NCBI GenBank assembly: GCA_016841675.1
Contig: JAENYQ010000006.1
Location: 1 to 64,000 of the forward strand
Length of the DNA stretch: 64,000 nt
DNA from: Desulfotomaculum sp.
GTDB taxonomy: Bacteria; Bacillota; Desulfotomaculia; Desulfotomaculales; Desulfallaceae
Direction: 5' to 3'
In this document: positions 26,301-36,093 of the stretch, in pieces
Position numbering within the stretch: the first letter of the stretch is position 1
Layout: each line of letters opens with the position of its first letter
The notes under the pieces: model-generated
Told to the model about the DNA's origin: nothing
The model's database searches: none
Seen by the model: the letters and a program-made list of their open reading frames with translations, nothing else
Position numbers and translations under genes: made by a program

Positions 26301-29300
26301 TATACAACACCCGGCCCGCAAAAGCTTGGAAAGTCATGGCCTTGGCGGCAGTCAAGTGCAAATGTCGAAGTTCGATTTGACTGCGATTCCAGGCCAGTTG
26401 AAATGTTCGTTCCACTGCCAGATCCCCCGGGAAACGGCTAACAATGTCCATCGCCTCTTCCTTCGTGTCTGCCACAGCAGTAACAGCGTTAAGTTGCACC
26501 TGTTCACCGGGCTCAATGCTTAAACGCCTGCGCATGATCAAGGCGGGGTCTGCCACAGAGCCCACCGTGCCACGCAGGCGGGAACGGATTCCCTGCGGCT
26601 GGGAGAGCGGATGACCCCGGCCGATAAAGACGGCCCGATCAGTCTCGTATTCCACCGATCCCAGTGTTTGGCCTGGACTTATAAGCGAATGCGCCACCCA
26701 TAACGGTGGCTCGTCTTCCTCGCGAGGTCTACGCCGGGCCAGCAGGCACTGGGCATCCTCCACATATGCCGTTTTAATGAACAATTTGCTAAAGGCCGGG
26801 TGCGCATCGTCGGCGCTGGGAGGCGCCAGGGCCAGTTCAAGAAACGTTGTGACTTCGATGATCCGCGCTTCATTCCCTGCGTTGGTGAGCGTCAACCGGC
26901 GGACTTCCGCATTCCATTCCGGAGACATACAGATTTCCAGGCTCGTCTGTACGTCTCCGTCCACGCGCATAAAGGCTGCCCGATCAAGGTAGAATTGCAC
27001 CCGTTGTTCATGAGACGGGACACGGCACGGCTGAAACGCCGGCGACCATAGCATGTCGCGGGTAACGTCACGAATATACATGTAGCTCCCCCAATTGTCC
27101 AACACCGGATCCTCCCGCCAGCGCGAAATGGCCAGGCCTTTGTACCGGCTGAACCCGCTGCCGCTGTTGGTTACCATGGTCATCAATGTCCCGTTGGAAA
27201 GGACACACACTTCCGGTGCAGGTGTATCCGCGTTGAGGTATTCACGCAGGGCTTCGGCCACTGCCGGCCTGGTATTAGGCACATGCACCCGGGCCAGGGC
27301 GGGATGTTTAATGATTTTAGGCTGCGGGGGAATACGTTCCTGCAGCAGCAGTTCCGCTGCCTGCACGCGCTTATCACGGTGAAAACGTTCGTATATTTTT
27401 TTCGGCGCCAGCAAGTTGGCCAGGGCGAGCAGGCTCATGCCCTGGTGATGGGCCATAAAACTGCGGATGACTATCCTGGTCTGATCCTTCGGCAGCCGCT
27501 GGGACGTGAAATCTATGGCTTCGTAGTAGCCGTATTTCCCCCGGGCGCCCAGATCATCAAATTTGCGCAAATCCGCCAGCCCTTGCCGCTTGGCAAAGGG
27601 TAAGGCCAGGATTGTCGCGTAGGGCGCCACAACCAAATCTTGTTCCAGGCCGCGCTTGAACCCGAGGCCGGGAACGCCAAAGGCCCGGTATTGATAGTTC
27701 ATCTGATAATCAAAGGCGTAATAACCGGATTCGGAGATGCCGAAGGGGACTCCCCGTTGATGCGCGTACTGGATTTGCCGTTTGACCACCGCACGGTAAG
27801 TGCTGTCCCAGACGGTGTTTCGGTAGGTACGCATAAAGAGCCAGGGCATTAAATATTCAAACATGGTCCCGGACCACGAAAGCAGCGTGACCCGCCGCCC
27901 TACCCTGGTCATTGTCCGCCCCAGCGCATGCCAGTGCGACACAGGCACATGACCCAGGGCGATGGCAATAAAGCTTGACTGCCTGGACTCTGATGCCAGG
28001 AGGTCATACAGGATTTGATCCGGTTCACGCAGCCCGGCGTTGTAGCCCAGGGTGAACAATTTAGCCTTAGGGTCGTAAAGCGGGCGAAAGTCTGTCCCAT
28101 TGATCAGCGCCTCCAGGCGAGCGATCAGATTTTGCCCGCGGGCCGGCCAATCATCCAGGACGCTTTGGGGCGATGTTCTGCTATGGGCTACATTGTTATC
28201 TTTCAATGCAGGGGTTAACTCCCCGGCAAATAAAACATTAAAAGCTTCCGTTGCCTGACCGCGATCTTGATCAGAACCTGGCTGTTCGCCTTCGCTATCC
28301 GACTTGAGCCAGTCCTCAACTCCCTCTTTGACCGTCATCAAACTGCCGACGAAGTTACCGGAATCCACTGTTGATACGTACAGCGGAGGTAGTGGTTCGA
28401 GGGTGACCGTGTCGTACCAGTTGTAAAGATGGCCTTTCCATTTATCCAGGTGCTCCACCGTACTGATGGTGCGTTCCAAACGCTCAATTAAGCCGGGCGT
28501 ATCGATGAACCCGAAATCCCGTGCCGCCAGCGCGCAGGCGAGATAAAGCCCGATGTTGGTGGGCGAAGTGCGGTGCGCTATCCCGTTGGGCGGCTCGATT
28601 TGCACATTGTCAGGTGGCAACCAATGATCTGTTTCAGTAACGTAGTCTTCGAAAAACGTCCAAATCTGTTTCGACAACTTGCGTAGTTCGGCCTCCTCAG
28701 CCGCTGCCAGCGGGCGCTCGGGCCGCTGCACGGGTCGGTCCAACCAGCGGACCGCCAGGGGAGCGACAGCCCATACAGCGGAAAGCGCCAAGCCTGTCCA
28801 CTGCAGCGCCGGAACAGCGCTAGCCGCCGCTGCCAGCGCAAAGAGGAACACCAGCGTGTAACCTCCGTACATACCCAGCAGCGCAGGGTAGCGCCTGCCC
28901 CGACTACGGCGTTCAATTTCCGCGGCGCTGACCCATTCGAGCAAATGGCGTTTGGACACGAATAAGCGGTACAGGGTTCTGGCGATTGCATCCAGCAACA
29001 CCACGCTTTGAAACGGCAGGGTCATAATGGTTAACAAAACTTTCCCGGCTGTAGCCAGCAAGCTCCGGGGACGCCAAACCGTCCGCCTGATGGCCACCAA
29101 TTGGCGGATCAACGGCAAGAACAATGTAACGAACACCAAAGCAAGCCAGCGCCCGGGAGAGCCTGGTAAGACGGCCAGACCCAGCAGCAGTACCGTAAAA
29201 AATGCCATCGGAAGCAAACTGCGGCGCAGATTGTCGATCATCTGCCAGCGGCTTAAAGGGGATAAATCTACCGGCAAAAGCGTTCCCCGCCGGTCGCGGA

Positions 29301-31704
29301 CATGATGAAACAGCCAGGGGAGCAATTGCCAATCGCCACGCACCCAGCGGTGCATTCTCTTCTGATAAGCGCTGAACGTAGAGGGGTGCTCATCGATTAA
29401 TTCAATGTCCGACAGCAGGCCGGCGCGCAAAAATCCGCCTTCCAACAAGTCGTGACTAAGCACCCGGTTTTCTGGAATACGTTTACACAGCACCTGGGCA
29501 AAGGCGTCAACATCGAAGATACCCTTCCCCGTAAAAATGCCCTGCCCCAACCCGTCCTGGTATGGATCGGAGGCGGCAAAGGCGTACGGATCGATTCCCG
29601 GCTCCGCCGTCCATATATAAGCAAAACGAGAGCGTAAGGCGGCCCCGTGGCTAATGCCGATACGCGGCTGCAGTACGCCGTATCCTTCGATGACCCGTGT
29701 CCGCGTACGGTTTAACCGCGGCCGGTTGTAGGGCAGATGCAGGGTGCCGATCATCCGCTGCGCGCTTTCCAGCGGTAGCTGCGTATCCGCGTCAAGGGTG
29801 ATGACGTAACGGATGCGCGGGAGGATAGACTTGTCCCCGACTACGAAGGTGTAAGTCGTATCAGCCCGCCCTTGAAGCAGTTCGACAAATTCAACCAATG
29901 CGCCCCGCTTGCGTTCCCAACCCATCCATACCCCCTCGGACGGGTTCCACAATCTGCGGCGCTGAAAGAGGTGAAATGTACTACCGCCCGGGCGGGAGTA
30001 CTTGCAGTTTAACTCCTCAATGCTTGCGCGCGCGGCTGCAAGGACGGCAGCATCATCAATTGGGGATGATGTGTGTCCCCTTTCCTTTGATAATGTCTCC
30101 GCGTCTGCGTCAACAAGATCACCCAGGAGAGCGAAGTGGATATTCGTGTCGCGGTTGGCCAGGTAATGCAGTTCCAGCCGCTCCGCCAATTCCTGCACCT
30201 CTTTGACCGTGGACCAGATTACGGGAATGACGACCATAGTGGTCGCTTCATGAGGAATCCCGCAGGAAAAATCGTATCTCAACAGCGGCCGTGGCCGCCT
30301 GGCGCACTCGATCAGCCAGTGTGCCGCCGTGACGGCCCACTCGCTGGCTGGGAACGACAGCGCCAGCAGTATCATCGTCCACTGGGCAGTGGTAAAACCG
30401 GTGCCCCTGGCGACCCACGCCGCAAATCCCGACAGGACGACTAAGAACAATCCTATGAGGAGGGTAAAATACGCGCCGGTGGCACGACGTAAAACTCCTA
30501 TTTCCGGTAAATACCGGGGGGTGCTGCATATTTTCAGCGTGCGCTGCAGTTCTTTAACGCCGTCCGGTTCCAGCAGGTAATAGGCGACAAATGTCGGGCG
30601 CGGCAGTTCCTCAATTGGGGAGGAGGTGTGTCCCCTTTCCTTTGAATTTGCCGGGCCGCCGGCGGCCTCATCATCCTGTGCCCGCTCCGCGCACGCCTGT
30701 TTGTATTCCTGTGCCGCAAGTTGGACGGCCTGCTGTGCCACCAGATTTTCCGGCACCCGTAAGCGGCGGGCCAATTGCTCAACGTGCTTTCGCAACACTT
30801 CACGGCTTGAGAAATCAAGCAGTGGATAGACACCTGCGCTTTCTTCACGCAGAGTGTGTTCAACCATGCAAATCTGCTCGAACCGATCGCGCCAGTGCAG
30901 GCGCGAAATTTTGCGCAGGCTTCCGATGAGGTTGCCTGTGGTTACTTGATAGGCGGCCTGAAGCTGATATTCATAGGAGACGATTCGATCAAGGCTTTCC
31001 GGGCCGTTTTCCAGTTTGCATATCAGCCATTCTCGTACGGTTGCCGAATCGTCCGCCCACTCGCGCAGGTGCCTGATCAAGTGAGCGATCAGCGGGCCGG
31101 AGAGCGGTATTTCCTGGCCCGCTTCTTCAAGGGCAGTCTGAAGAACATCAGGACTTAACTGCGACGACTCAATGCGCGCCAGCAGCCGTTCGACCAGCAT
31201 ACACACCTCTCGTCGTTCGCGGACCAGCTTCATGACTTCGGCCAGGCGCCGGATCAAGGCGATGCGCAGGATAAGCGGGGTCGCCCACGCCTCCGCAATG
31301 GTAAGTACCGCTACTTCCTGGTAAGAATTGATGTATGAAACGAGCGATTCTTCGTCCATGTTTCCATCCACATGTTCGAGATAATCAGCACATATAGACA
31401 GTACCCTTGCCTGGCCGGTTTTGCGCAGGTGCGGCAAATCCCGCAAGAAGTTTTTGGAAAGCTGGTGCCGGACGACCAACACCTGTTCTTCGATGAACTC
31501 GGCATGATCGAGCAGCCATTCTTCCGCGGGCTGCGAACAGCTTGCGCTGATGTCCTGCAGGGAGCGTATAAACGAGCGTAAATTCTCAACGTCTGTATAA
31601 AACTCCCGCCACAGGTGCTTTGATGGTCTGCTTCTCACGTAAGGGTCGTGTGTTAAGGCAAGTTCATGGGCTTTTTGCCGGAGTTGTTCAGTATTTAAAA
31701 TCAT
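23302..31704 (-). CDS. ndvB: Cyclic beta-1,2-glucan synthase-like protein (GT84-GH94)
   Basis: The 2,800-residue protein has the architecture of NdvB/Cgs. It has an N-terminal helical region and membrane helices near residues 410-470 (FTLLIGLFLVVLSGFAAWVA). A glucosyltransferase domain carries YVITLDADTQLPL, SHDLLEGGFLR and RMHRWVRGDWQ, and more membrane helices lie near 830-1000. A glycoamylase-like domain follows (FGISESGYYAFDYQMNYQY; SFMAHHQGMSLLALANLL). The C-terminal GH94 phosphorylase domains include GIGDWNDGMSRVG with the catalytic Asp. These proteins build and cyclise beta-1,2-glucan with length control by phosphorolysis. AGGAGAACCT precedes the ATG. Two copies of a 12-residue insert (SKERGHTSSPI) interrupt it near residues 355 and 545. 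The high-GC gene contrasts with its AT-rich neighbours, so transfer is plausible. Confidence 0.9.
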   Translation of the reverse strand: MILNTEQLRQKAHELALTHDPYVRSRPSKHLWREFYTDVENLRSFIRSLQDISASCSQPAEEWLLDHAEFIEEQVLVVRHQLSKNFLRDLPHLRKTGQARVLSICADYLEHVDGNMDEESLVSYINSYQEVAVLTIAEAWATPLILRIALIRRLAEVMKLVRERREVCMLVERLLARIESSQLSPDVLQTALEEAGQEIPLSGPLIAHLIRHLREWADDSATVREWLICKLENGPESLDRIVSYEYQLQAAYQVTTGNLIGSLRKISRLHWRDRFEQICMVEHTLREESAGVYPLLDFSSREVLRKHVEQLARRLRVPENLVAQQAVQLAAQEYKQACAERAQDDEAAGGPANSKERGHTSSPIEELPRPTFVAYYLLEPDGVKELQRTLKICSTPRYLPEIGVLRRATGAYFTLLIGLFLVVLSGFAAWVARGTGFTTAQWTMILLALSFPASEWAVTAAHWLIECARRPRPLLRYDFSCGIPHEATTMVVIPVIWSTVKEVQELAERLELHYLANRDTNIHFALLGDLVDADAETLSKERGHTSSPIDDAAVLAAARASIEELNCKYSRPGGSTFHLFQRRRLWNPSEGVWMGWERKRGALVEFVELLQGRADTTYTFVVGDKSILPRIRYVITLDADTQLPLESAQRMIGTLHLPYNRPRLNRTRTRVIEGYGVLQPRIGISHGAALRSRFAYIWTAEPGIDPYAFAASDPYQDGLGQGIFTGKGIFDVDAFAQVLCKRIPENRVLSHDLLEGGFLRAGLLSDIELIDEHPSTFSAYQKRMHRWVRGDWQLLPWLFHHVRDRRGTLLPVDLSPLSRWQMIDNLRRSLLPMAFFTVLLLGLAVLPGSPGRWLALVFVTLFLPLIRQLVAIRRTVWRPRSLLATAGKVLLTIMTLPFQSVVLLDAIARTLYRLFVSKRHLLEWVSAAEIERRSRGRRYPALLGMYGGYTLVFLFALAAAASAVPALQWTGLALSAVWAVAPLAVRWLDRPVQRPERPLAAAEEAELRKLSKQIWTFFEDYVTETDHWLPPDNVQIEPPNGIAHRTSPTNIGLYLACALAARDFGFIDTPGLIERLERTISTVEHLDKWKGHLYNWYDTVTLEPLPPLYVSTVDSGNFVGSLMTVKEGVEDWLKSDSEGEQPGSDQDRGQATEAFNVLFAGELTPALKDNNVAHSRTSPQSVLDDWPARGQNLIARLEALINGTDFRPLYDPKAKLFTLGYNAGLREPDQILYDLLASESRQSSFIAIALGHVPVSHWHALGRTMTRVGRRVTLLSWSGTMFEYLMPWLFMRTYRNTVWDSTYRAVVKRQIQYAHQRGVPFGISESGYYAFDYQMNYQYRAFGVPGLGFKRGLEQDLVVAPYATILALPFAKRQGLADLRKFDDLGARGKYGYYEAIDFTSQRLPKDQTRIVIRSFMAHHQGMSLLALANLLAPKKIYERFHRDKRVQAAELLLQERIPPQPKIIKHPALARVHVPNTRPAVAEALREYLNADTPAPEVCVLSNGTLMTMVTNSGSGFSRYKGLAISRWREDPVLDNWGSYMYIRDVTRDMLWSPAFQPCRVPSHEQRVQFYLDRAAFMRVDGDVQTSLEICMSPEWNAEVRRLTLTNAGNEARIIEVTTFLELALAPPSADDAHPAFSKLFIKTAYVEDAQCLLARRRPREEDEPPLWVAHSLISPGQTLGSVEYETDRAVFIGRGHPLSQPQGIRSRLRGTVGSVADPALIMRRRLSIEPGEQVQLNAVTAVADTKEEAMDIVSRFPGDLAVERTFQLAWNRSQIELRHLHLTAAKAMTFQAFAGRVLYTPPLRQERKLNINANVKGQSDLWAYGVSGDVPMILVRIENRANMQFVVKLLTGHEYLRRLGFLFDLVVLNESAGGYQQDLQEALRRAVEQVVYRHGTGPGGVFIINADQLPDDDRTLLLATARVVLRAGGPSLKAQTKLPRWDTVFPAPLTPAAPLNRFAAHPPDDMRQLMFFNGWGGFSPDGREYQIIIKNSNHLPAPWINVIANPRFGCLVSELGTGYTWWRNSREFKLTPWSNDPVLDQPGEVCYLRDEESGELWSTTPSTVQAGQPYTVTHGRGFTCFRHERHGVRQGMTVFVPLDDPVKVVKLRLQNMSAERRRLSVTYYAEWVLGVQRQANASFIITEWDESAQIMLARNAYQEAFRDATAFLGVQPQPEAPVDPPAAAECEAKRNPAGADELSWTADRNEFLGRNGTLENPAAMGRERLSGQTGALYDACGAVQAKLTLEPGAERTVYILLGCENSREAVVKLAQKYCQNSVCDQAFELVREFWAGVLDQVSVSTPCPEMDVLLNGWLIYQALGCRMWARSAFYQAGGAYGFRDQLQDSLALLHSRPDLTRAQILLHAAHQYEEGDVQHWWHEETQRGIRTRFSDDLLWLPYAVGRYVEHTGDDSILDETEPYLHSELLPEGEHERYEPTQISTQSGAVYEHCLRAIDRALHRFGEHDLPLIGIGDWNDGMSRVGAQGRGESVWLGWFLCAVLNRFTELCRRRGDARRAVRYRDVRGKLASSLDEHAWDGQWYRRAFTDAGQWLGSIYNEECRIDAIAQSWSVISGAAPREKALQAMQSFDRELVDRDLSVARLLTPPFDRTDPSPGYIQGYPPGIRENGAQYTHGVIWSIIAWCRLGNGDKALELFQMLNPLNHTRTPNEVRQYAGEPYVMAADVYTADPHQGRAGWTWYTGAAGWMYQAGVEWILGLRRRGQRLYICPCIPCEWPEFSVSYRFGDARYLITVKNPSRKSGGATALQINGREVALSEQDVQEGPCVELHDDGQVHHVVLEL
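30049..30095 (-). repeat. Intragenic copy of a GGGGACACA-type short repeat
   Basis: On the minus strand AAAGGAAAGGGGACACAC, then ATCATCCCCAATTGATG, encodes SKERGHTSSPIDD inside the glucan synthase. It is nearly identical to the element at 30600-30650. Both preserve the reading frame. Confidence 0.75.
30600..30650 (-). repeat. Second intragenic copy of the GGGGACACA-type repeat
   Basis: On the minus strand AAAGGAAAGGGGACACAC, then CTCCTCCCCAATTGAGG, encodes SKERGHTSSPIEE. The element resembles the GGGGACA-bearing palindromic sequences at 54306-54384 and 2535-2550, so it may belong to a mobile REP-like family. Confidence 0.75.
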
Positions 31705-31919
31705 AGGTTCTCCTATTGACAGTTAAAAAGTTGAGAATTCCTTACCATACGATGCTGCGAAATCCGAAACAGTTAAAATATGCCCCTTGGGGATATTAAT
31801 TATGTCGTCAGTGGTCAGTAAATCTATTAATAAAATTTTTCCAGCTTAAAAATAGGATAGTCGGTAAAGATAAATAAGGATTTTAAAATTATTATAAATA
31901 AAGGGGGAAGTGGCTTACG

Positions 31920-34900
31920 TTACTTACTGATATACCCCTTGATAAAGGTGGCCACCAATCCAAAGGCAGCCAGCAGAGCCATAAAGGAAACGGCTTTAGT
32001 GCCGGCGCTGCTTGATTGATGCGCTGACTCTTCTTTAAGTTCATATGCTTTAACATTTTTTTGCCCCTGTTCCGGCTTTTCGGTTTCCTGCGGCGCAGAT
32101 TGTTGAGTTTCTGTACGTATATTAAGCTGGGTATTGTGCTGAGCCGGTTTGTCTCCCACCGGAGTCGCGGACTGTGCCAATTGTCGGGTTTGAGTTGGCG
32201 CTGCCCCGGCCCCGGATGGCAGCTTACTTTGCGGTGCCGGCTGGATCGGTTCCACCTGCTCCGCCGGTTCAGGCGAAGCGTTGCGGGAAGGCGAACTGGA
32301 TAACGGCGACGCATCGTGATCTTGATCCTGGTTTTGCTTGGGGGCTATATTCAGTTGTTGGTCAGTTGATGTATAAAAAACTTCCTTAAACTTATCCATT
32401 GTATCACTGTCTACAGTAGCATAACTGGCCAGCCACTCGTTAAATACAATGTTGCTGCAGGTATGGTGGCAGCAAACCACTCCATATTGGGCAGCCGTTT
32501 GCATGTAAGTATCGGCCAATTTGGTCAACGTTTCCTGATCGGCCTGCCACATCTGCCGCCGCGCCGCTTCCAGGTTCCAACCGATGATAGATTGCAGCAC
32601 AAAAGGATCCAGCTGGCTCATGATCTTGTCGTCAAAGACAAAGGTTTCGGCTACCTGCCGCCAGGCCCAGTCATCGATGCCCTCCAGGGTGGCATCCACC
32701 AGGAACATGTTCGCTACGTGGTTACCGATCTCCCGGGATCCGGCATAACCTTCCTTGAGCATTCCCTCGATCCATTTGGGGTTTAACAGCCGGCTGCGTA
32801 ATTCCGTGCCGACAAACTCACTAAAAGTCTGCACCCGGGGACTGCCGGTGCGCGTGTTGACCATATAAGTCTGCACCTTATTACCGGAAGCCGCTTCCGC
32901 CGCCAGTTTCAGCCCGCCCAGGTACTGGGCCACGTCATCGTTGTCCAGCGCGCCCCAGAGGGAATCCCGGACCTGGGTAACCAGGTCCACGCTCTTTAGG
33001 ATTTCCCGGAAGGTATCCTGAGCCGGCACACCGTAAGCGGTCTTACCGTAGATGTAGGACATCCGGCTCATGTAGGTGTCCACAAGATCCTGGCTGTCTT
33101 CCCAGGCGCTGGTGGCCTGGCCCAGCTCTGAAACGCCCGTGCCGTAGGTTCCCGGAGCGTCACCAAAGATCCTGGCTTGCGCCAGATCGTCTGCCTCTTG
33201 CTCTGACAGGCCCTGCTCCCGGAGCTTGTCCCGCAAGGTTAGATAGGTCTTGCGCACCAGGTTGCTTTCCGGGTTCTCTTCCAGTAAAGCAACTTGCCTG
33301 AAAGCGTCGTCCAGCACGCCAACCGTATGGGAAAAGGTATCCCGAAACAGACCGGAGATGGTTACCAGCACGTTAATCCGCGGTCGCCCCAGTTCCTCCA
33401 GGGGAGTAACCTGCACCGTGCTCACCCGGCCGCTCTTATCCCAAACCGGCTCGGCACCAATTAAACGGAGGATCAGAGCCACGGATTCTCCCTGGGTGCG
33501 CATGGTCTCAATGGCCCAGAGGACCACGCCCACCGTTTCCGGATAACGCCCTTGCTCCGCATAGAATTTTTCCAAAAGCTGATCGGCCGCCTCTTTACCC
33601 GTCTTCCAGGCCGCCTCGTCGGGCACCATGCGCGGGTCAAAGGAAACCATGTTTCTGCCCGTGGGCAATGCGTCGGGTACCCGCACCGGGTCCCGCCCCA
33701 ACCCGGGCTCGATAAATGCACCGGAAAGTGCCCGCAGCAGATTGGTTATTTCGTTAGTAGTCAAAAGCAGGCACTCTCTAATTTCATCCCGGCTTTCTTC
33801 TCTGGCTACCGCATCGTAATTTACGATGGATTCAACCATCAGATCCAGCATTTCTCCTTGGGGCGGCAAGCCGAAGGTATGCAAGCCGTAAGGCATGAGC
33901 TCCGTGGCCAGCTCTTCCAGGTATTCATGGAGCAGGGAGGCCACCTGAGCAAAATCGGCCGTTTCAAGATCAAGGCTCAGATCCCGGTCAAGGCTGTTCG
34001 CCTTAACCTTTTCAATAATCTGTTCCTGCAGGTTGGACGCTCTGGCAGTATTGCCCACGCTTACTGCGTTCTCGTAGTCCACTACTAGTTGCTGCAGTTC
34101 GGCCAGTGCGCCGTAGAGCCCGGGCTGGATCATGGGCGGCGTGAGGTGGTCGATGGTCACCGCATACCCCCGCCGCTTGGCCTGGGTTCCTTCGCCGGGA
34201 TTGTTCATGATGTAGGGGTAGATATCCGGCAGATTGCCCATTAATACATCCGGCCAGTCATCTTCCCCCAGCCCCACGCTCCGTCCGGGCAACCATTCCA
34301 GCGTACCGTGGGTGCCCAGGTGGATCACCGCGTCAGCCTGGAATTCCTTCTGCAGCCAGAAATAAAAAGCTATATACTGGTGTGGTGGAGGCAAAGCAGG
34401 TGAATGGGCGATTTTTGAGGGATCATCCCCCCAACCCCGCATAGGCTGCGGGCCCAGGAAAATGTTGCCCAGTGTGGCCCCGGGAATAACCAGGTTGCCC
34501 TCATAAACCATGATGTTGCCCGGAGGCGGACCCCATTCCTTTTCCACCTGCGCCCGCAGCTCCCCGGACAAGGTGGCGTACCACTCCAGGTATTTCTCTA
34601 CCGGCAAGAGTAGGGCCCCCGCCTGCACCAGTGCGTCCAATTCACCCGGTGCCCAGCTACCGACATTCCTTCCTTGTCGGTGAATGAGTTCTTCTATTAC
34701 CCGGGAGCTGAGGTCACCTTCCACCCGGTAGTCATTATCGCGTAATGCCTGTAAAATAACCGCTGCGCTGGCAATGCTGTTTAAGTAGGAAGCGCCAATA
34801 TCATCTTTGCCCCCGTGGTGGTTATAATAAACAAGAGCTATTTTTTTGTCCGTATTGTCCTTTTGCTGCAGGTTGACCCAGGCCAGTGCCCGGCCTACCA

Positions 34901-36074
34901 GGCGTTCAATGCGGTCGGGAAGGGGTACTTTTTTCACTATGGTAGCTCCCGTACTTTCGTCTACCTTGACTACCGTGCTGCCACCCATGAACACCGGTTC
35001 AATACGCCCGTCCAGCTCAGGATAGGCAATCTGCCAGGCCACTTCGCTGCTGATACCGGCCGGGTTGCTCTGCCATTCTTCCAAATCGCTGCTGTAAACC
35101 GGTGCCATAACCGGTACATTTAACTGTTTAAATAACTCGATACCCTCTTCCGGCTGGCCGTAGATAAAGTTAAACCCCACCGCCGCAATAAGAAAGTCTA
35201 CCTGCCTTTTGCCACCGGGCATGAAAAAGTCCTGGAACGCCGCTTTACGGTTGCTGCTATCGCTGAAAACCAGGAGCGCGTTGGCCCCTTTGGCTTCCAG
35301 TTCCCTTTGGACGGCCAGAAACATATCGATATCGTTATTCTTAAAGAAGCTATCATAGGTAGTTATACCGACCGATGGAGCCCCCTCTTTGAAGTGCCCG
35401 CTGACTTTATACCAGGCCAGATAACCGCCTAAAGTATCGAAAGTACCCGGCGGAAGTCCCATACCGTCTTCTACGTTAAGGGTTAATCCTTCAGCATCCG
35501 GGTGATAGATAAACCGGCCGGGCATATTGATCGGGTCTAACTGTTCCTCGGTTGCGACCTGCCCGTATGTGGAGGCCAGATGCAATACCAGCTGCCGCAT
35601 GTTTTCCACGCCGCCGAACTTAAAATAATTAGTTAGTAAGCTATCTTGACTATCATCAATTTGTGGATATTCCTGAAAAGAACCGCTCCGGGTGGAAAGT
35701 ACCTTGCCTTCCCATCCCTCAGGCAGGTCTTGCAGCAACGGCCCTATCGTTTGAATACCGGTGGAACCAATCATCTCCAGCAAAAACACATCGGCATCCT
35801 GTAAAGATTGCTTTAACTGCTGAACCTTTTCTTCATTTGCCAAGTCATTGGAATTAAATAATTTCAGATCAATTGGGTAATCCCCCAACTTGTCATAAGC
35901 ATCCACCAGGGGCATTAAAAAACCCTCACTGCCCAAAAGCATGACCACCCTGGTGCGGGCATTTTCATCCGCTGCAACCACCGGTACCTTAATTAGTGGA
36001 ACAACAACAAGGGCCAAAAATATCACAAAGGTAAAGATTATATTTCTACGTAATTTATATGTCCTTGAGAACAT
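31920..36074 (-). CDS. Extracytoplasmic, membrane-anchored CobN-like chelatase-family protein
   Basis: The roughly 1,384-residue protein belongs to the CobN/BchH family (VIHLGTHGTLEWLPGRSVGL; LPDIYPYIMNNPGEGTQAKR; ALPTGRNMVSFDP; RIFGDAPGTYGTGVSEL; TEFVFDDKI-like AETFVFDDKIMSQL). Unlike cytosolic CobN it has an N-terminal signal segment (NIIFTFVIFLALVVVPL) and a C-terminal membrane helix (VSFMALLAAFGLVATFIKGY) after a Pro/Gln-rich spacer, so the chelatase-like body should face outside. GGAGGTGG supports the ATG at 36074; the frame is open to 36113. It is the last gene of a cobalamin-riboswitch operon with ExbB/TolQ-, DUF2149- and DUF2162-type proteins. This points to energised handling of cobalt or corrinoid rather than intracellular B12 synthesis (inference). 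Confidence 0.88.
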   Translation of the reverse strand: MFSRTYKLRRNIIFTFVIFLALVVVPLIKVPVVAADENARTRVVMLLGSEGFLMPLVDAYDKLGDYPIDLKLFNSNDLANEEKVQQLKQSLQDADVFLLEMIGSTGIQTIGPLLQDLPEGWEGKVLSTRSGSFQEYPQIDDSQDSLLTNYFKFGGVENMRQLVLHLASTYGQVATEEQLDPINMPGRFIYHPDAEGLTLNVEDGMGLPPGTFDTLGGYLAWYKVSGHFKEGAPSVGITTYDSFFKNNDIDMFLAVQRELEAKGANALLVFSDSSNRKAAFQDFFMPGGKRQVDFLIAAVGFNFIYGQPEEGIELFKQLNVPVMAPVYSSDLEEWQSNPAGISSEVAWQIAYPELDGRIEPVFMGGSTVVKVDESTGATIVKKVPLPDRIERLVGRALAWVNLQQKDNTDKKIALVYYNHHGGKDDIGASYLNSIASAAVILQALRDNDYRVEGDLSSRVIEELIHRQGRNVGSWAPGELDALVQAGALLLPVEKYLEWYATLSGELRAQVEKEWGPPPGNIMVYEGNLVIPGATLGNIFLGPQPMRGWGDDPSKIAHSPALPPPHQYIAFYFWLQKEFQADAVIHLGTHGTLEWLPGRSVGLGEDDWPDVLMGNLPDIYPYIMNNPGEGTQAKRRGYAVTIDHLTPPMIQPGLYGALAELQQLVVDYENAVSVGNTARASNLQEQIIEKVKANSLDRDLSLDLETADFAQVASLLHEYLEELATELMPYGLHTFGLPPQGEMLDLMVESIVNYDAVAREESRDEIRECLLLTTNEITNLLRALSGAFIEPGLGRDPVRVPDALPTGRNMVSFDPRMVPDEAAWKTGKEAADQLLEKFYAEQGRYPETVGVVLWAIETMRTQGESVALILRLIGAEPVWDKSGRVSTVQVTPLEELGRPRINVLVTISGLFRDTFSHTVGVLDDAFRQVALLEENPESNLVRKTYLTLRDKLREQGLSEQEADDLAQARIFGDAPGTYGTGVSELGQATSAWEDSQDLVDTYMSRMSYIYGKTAYGVPAQDTFREILKSVDLVTQVRDSLWGALDNDDVAQYLGGLKLAAEAASGNKVQTYMVNTRTGSPRVQTFSEFVGTELRSRLLNPKWIEGMLKEGYAGSREIGNHVANMFLVDATLEGIDDWAWRQVAETFVFDDKIMSQLDPFVLQSIIGWNLEAARRQMWQADQETLTKLADTYMQTAAQYGVVCCHHTCSNIVFNEWLASYATVDSDTMDKFKEVFYTSTDQQLNIAPKQNQDQDHDASPLSSSPSRNASPEPAEQVEPIQPAPQSKLPSGAGAAPTQTRQLAQSATPVGDKPAQHNTQLNIRTETQQSAPQETEKPEQGQKNVKAYELKEESAHQSSSAGTKAVSFMALLAAFGLVATFIKGYISK

Positions 36075-36093
36075 TAAGTCTTTGCCACCTCCG

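Noticed and set aside
23539..31158. Many plus-strand ORFs opposite the glucan synthase gene
   Set aside because: High-GC antisense frames with no domains; the minus-strand gene is one intact frame with clear motifs.
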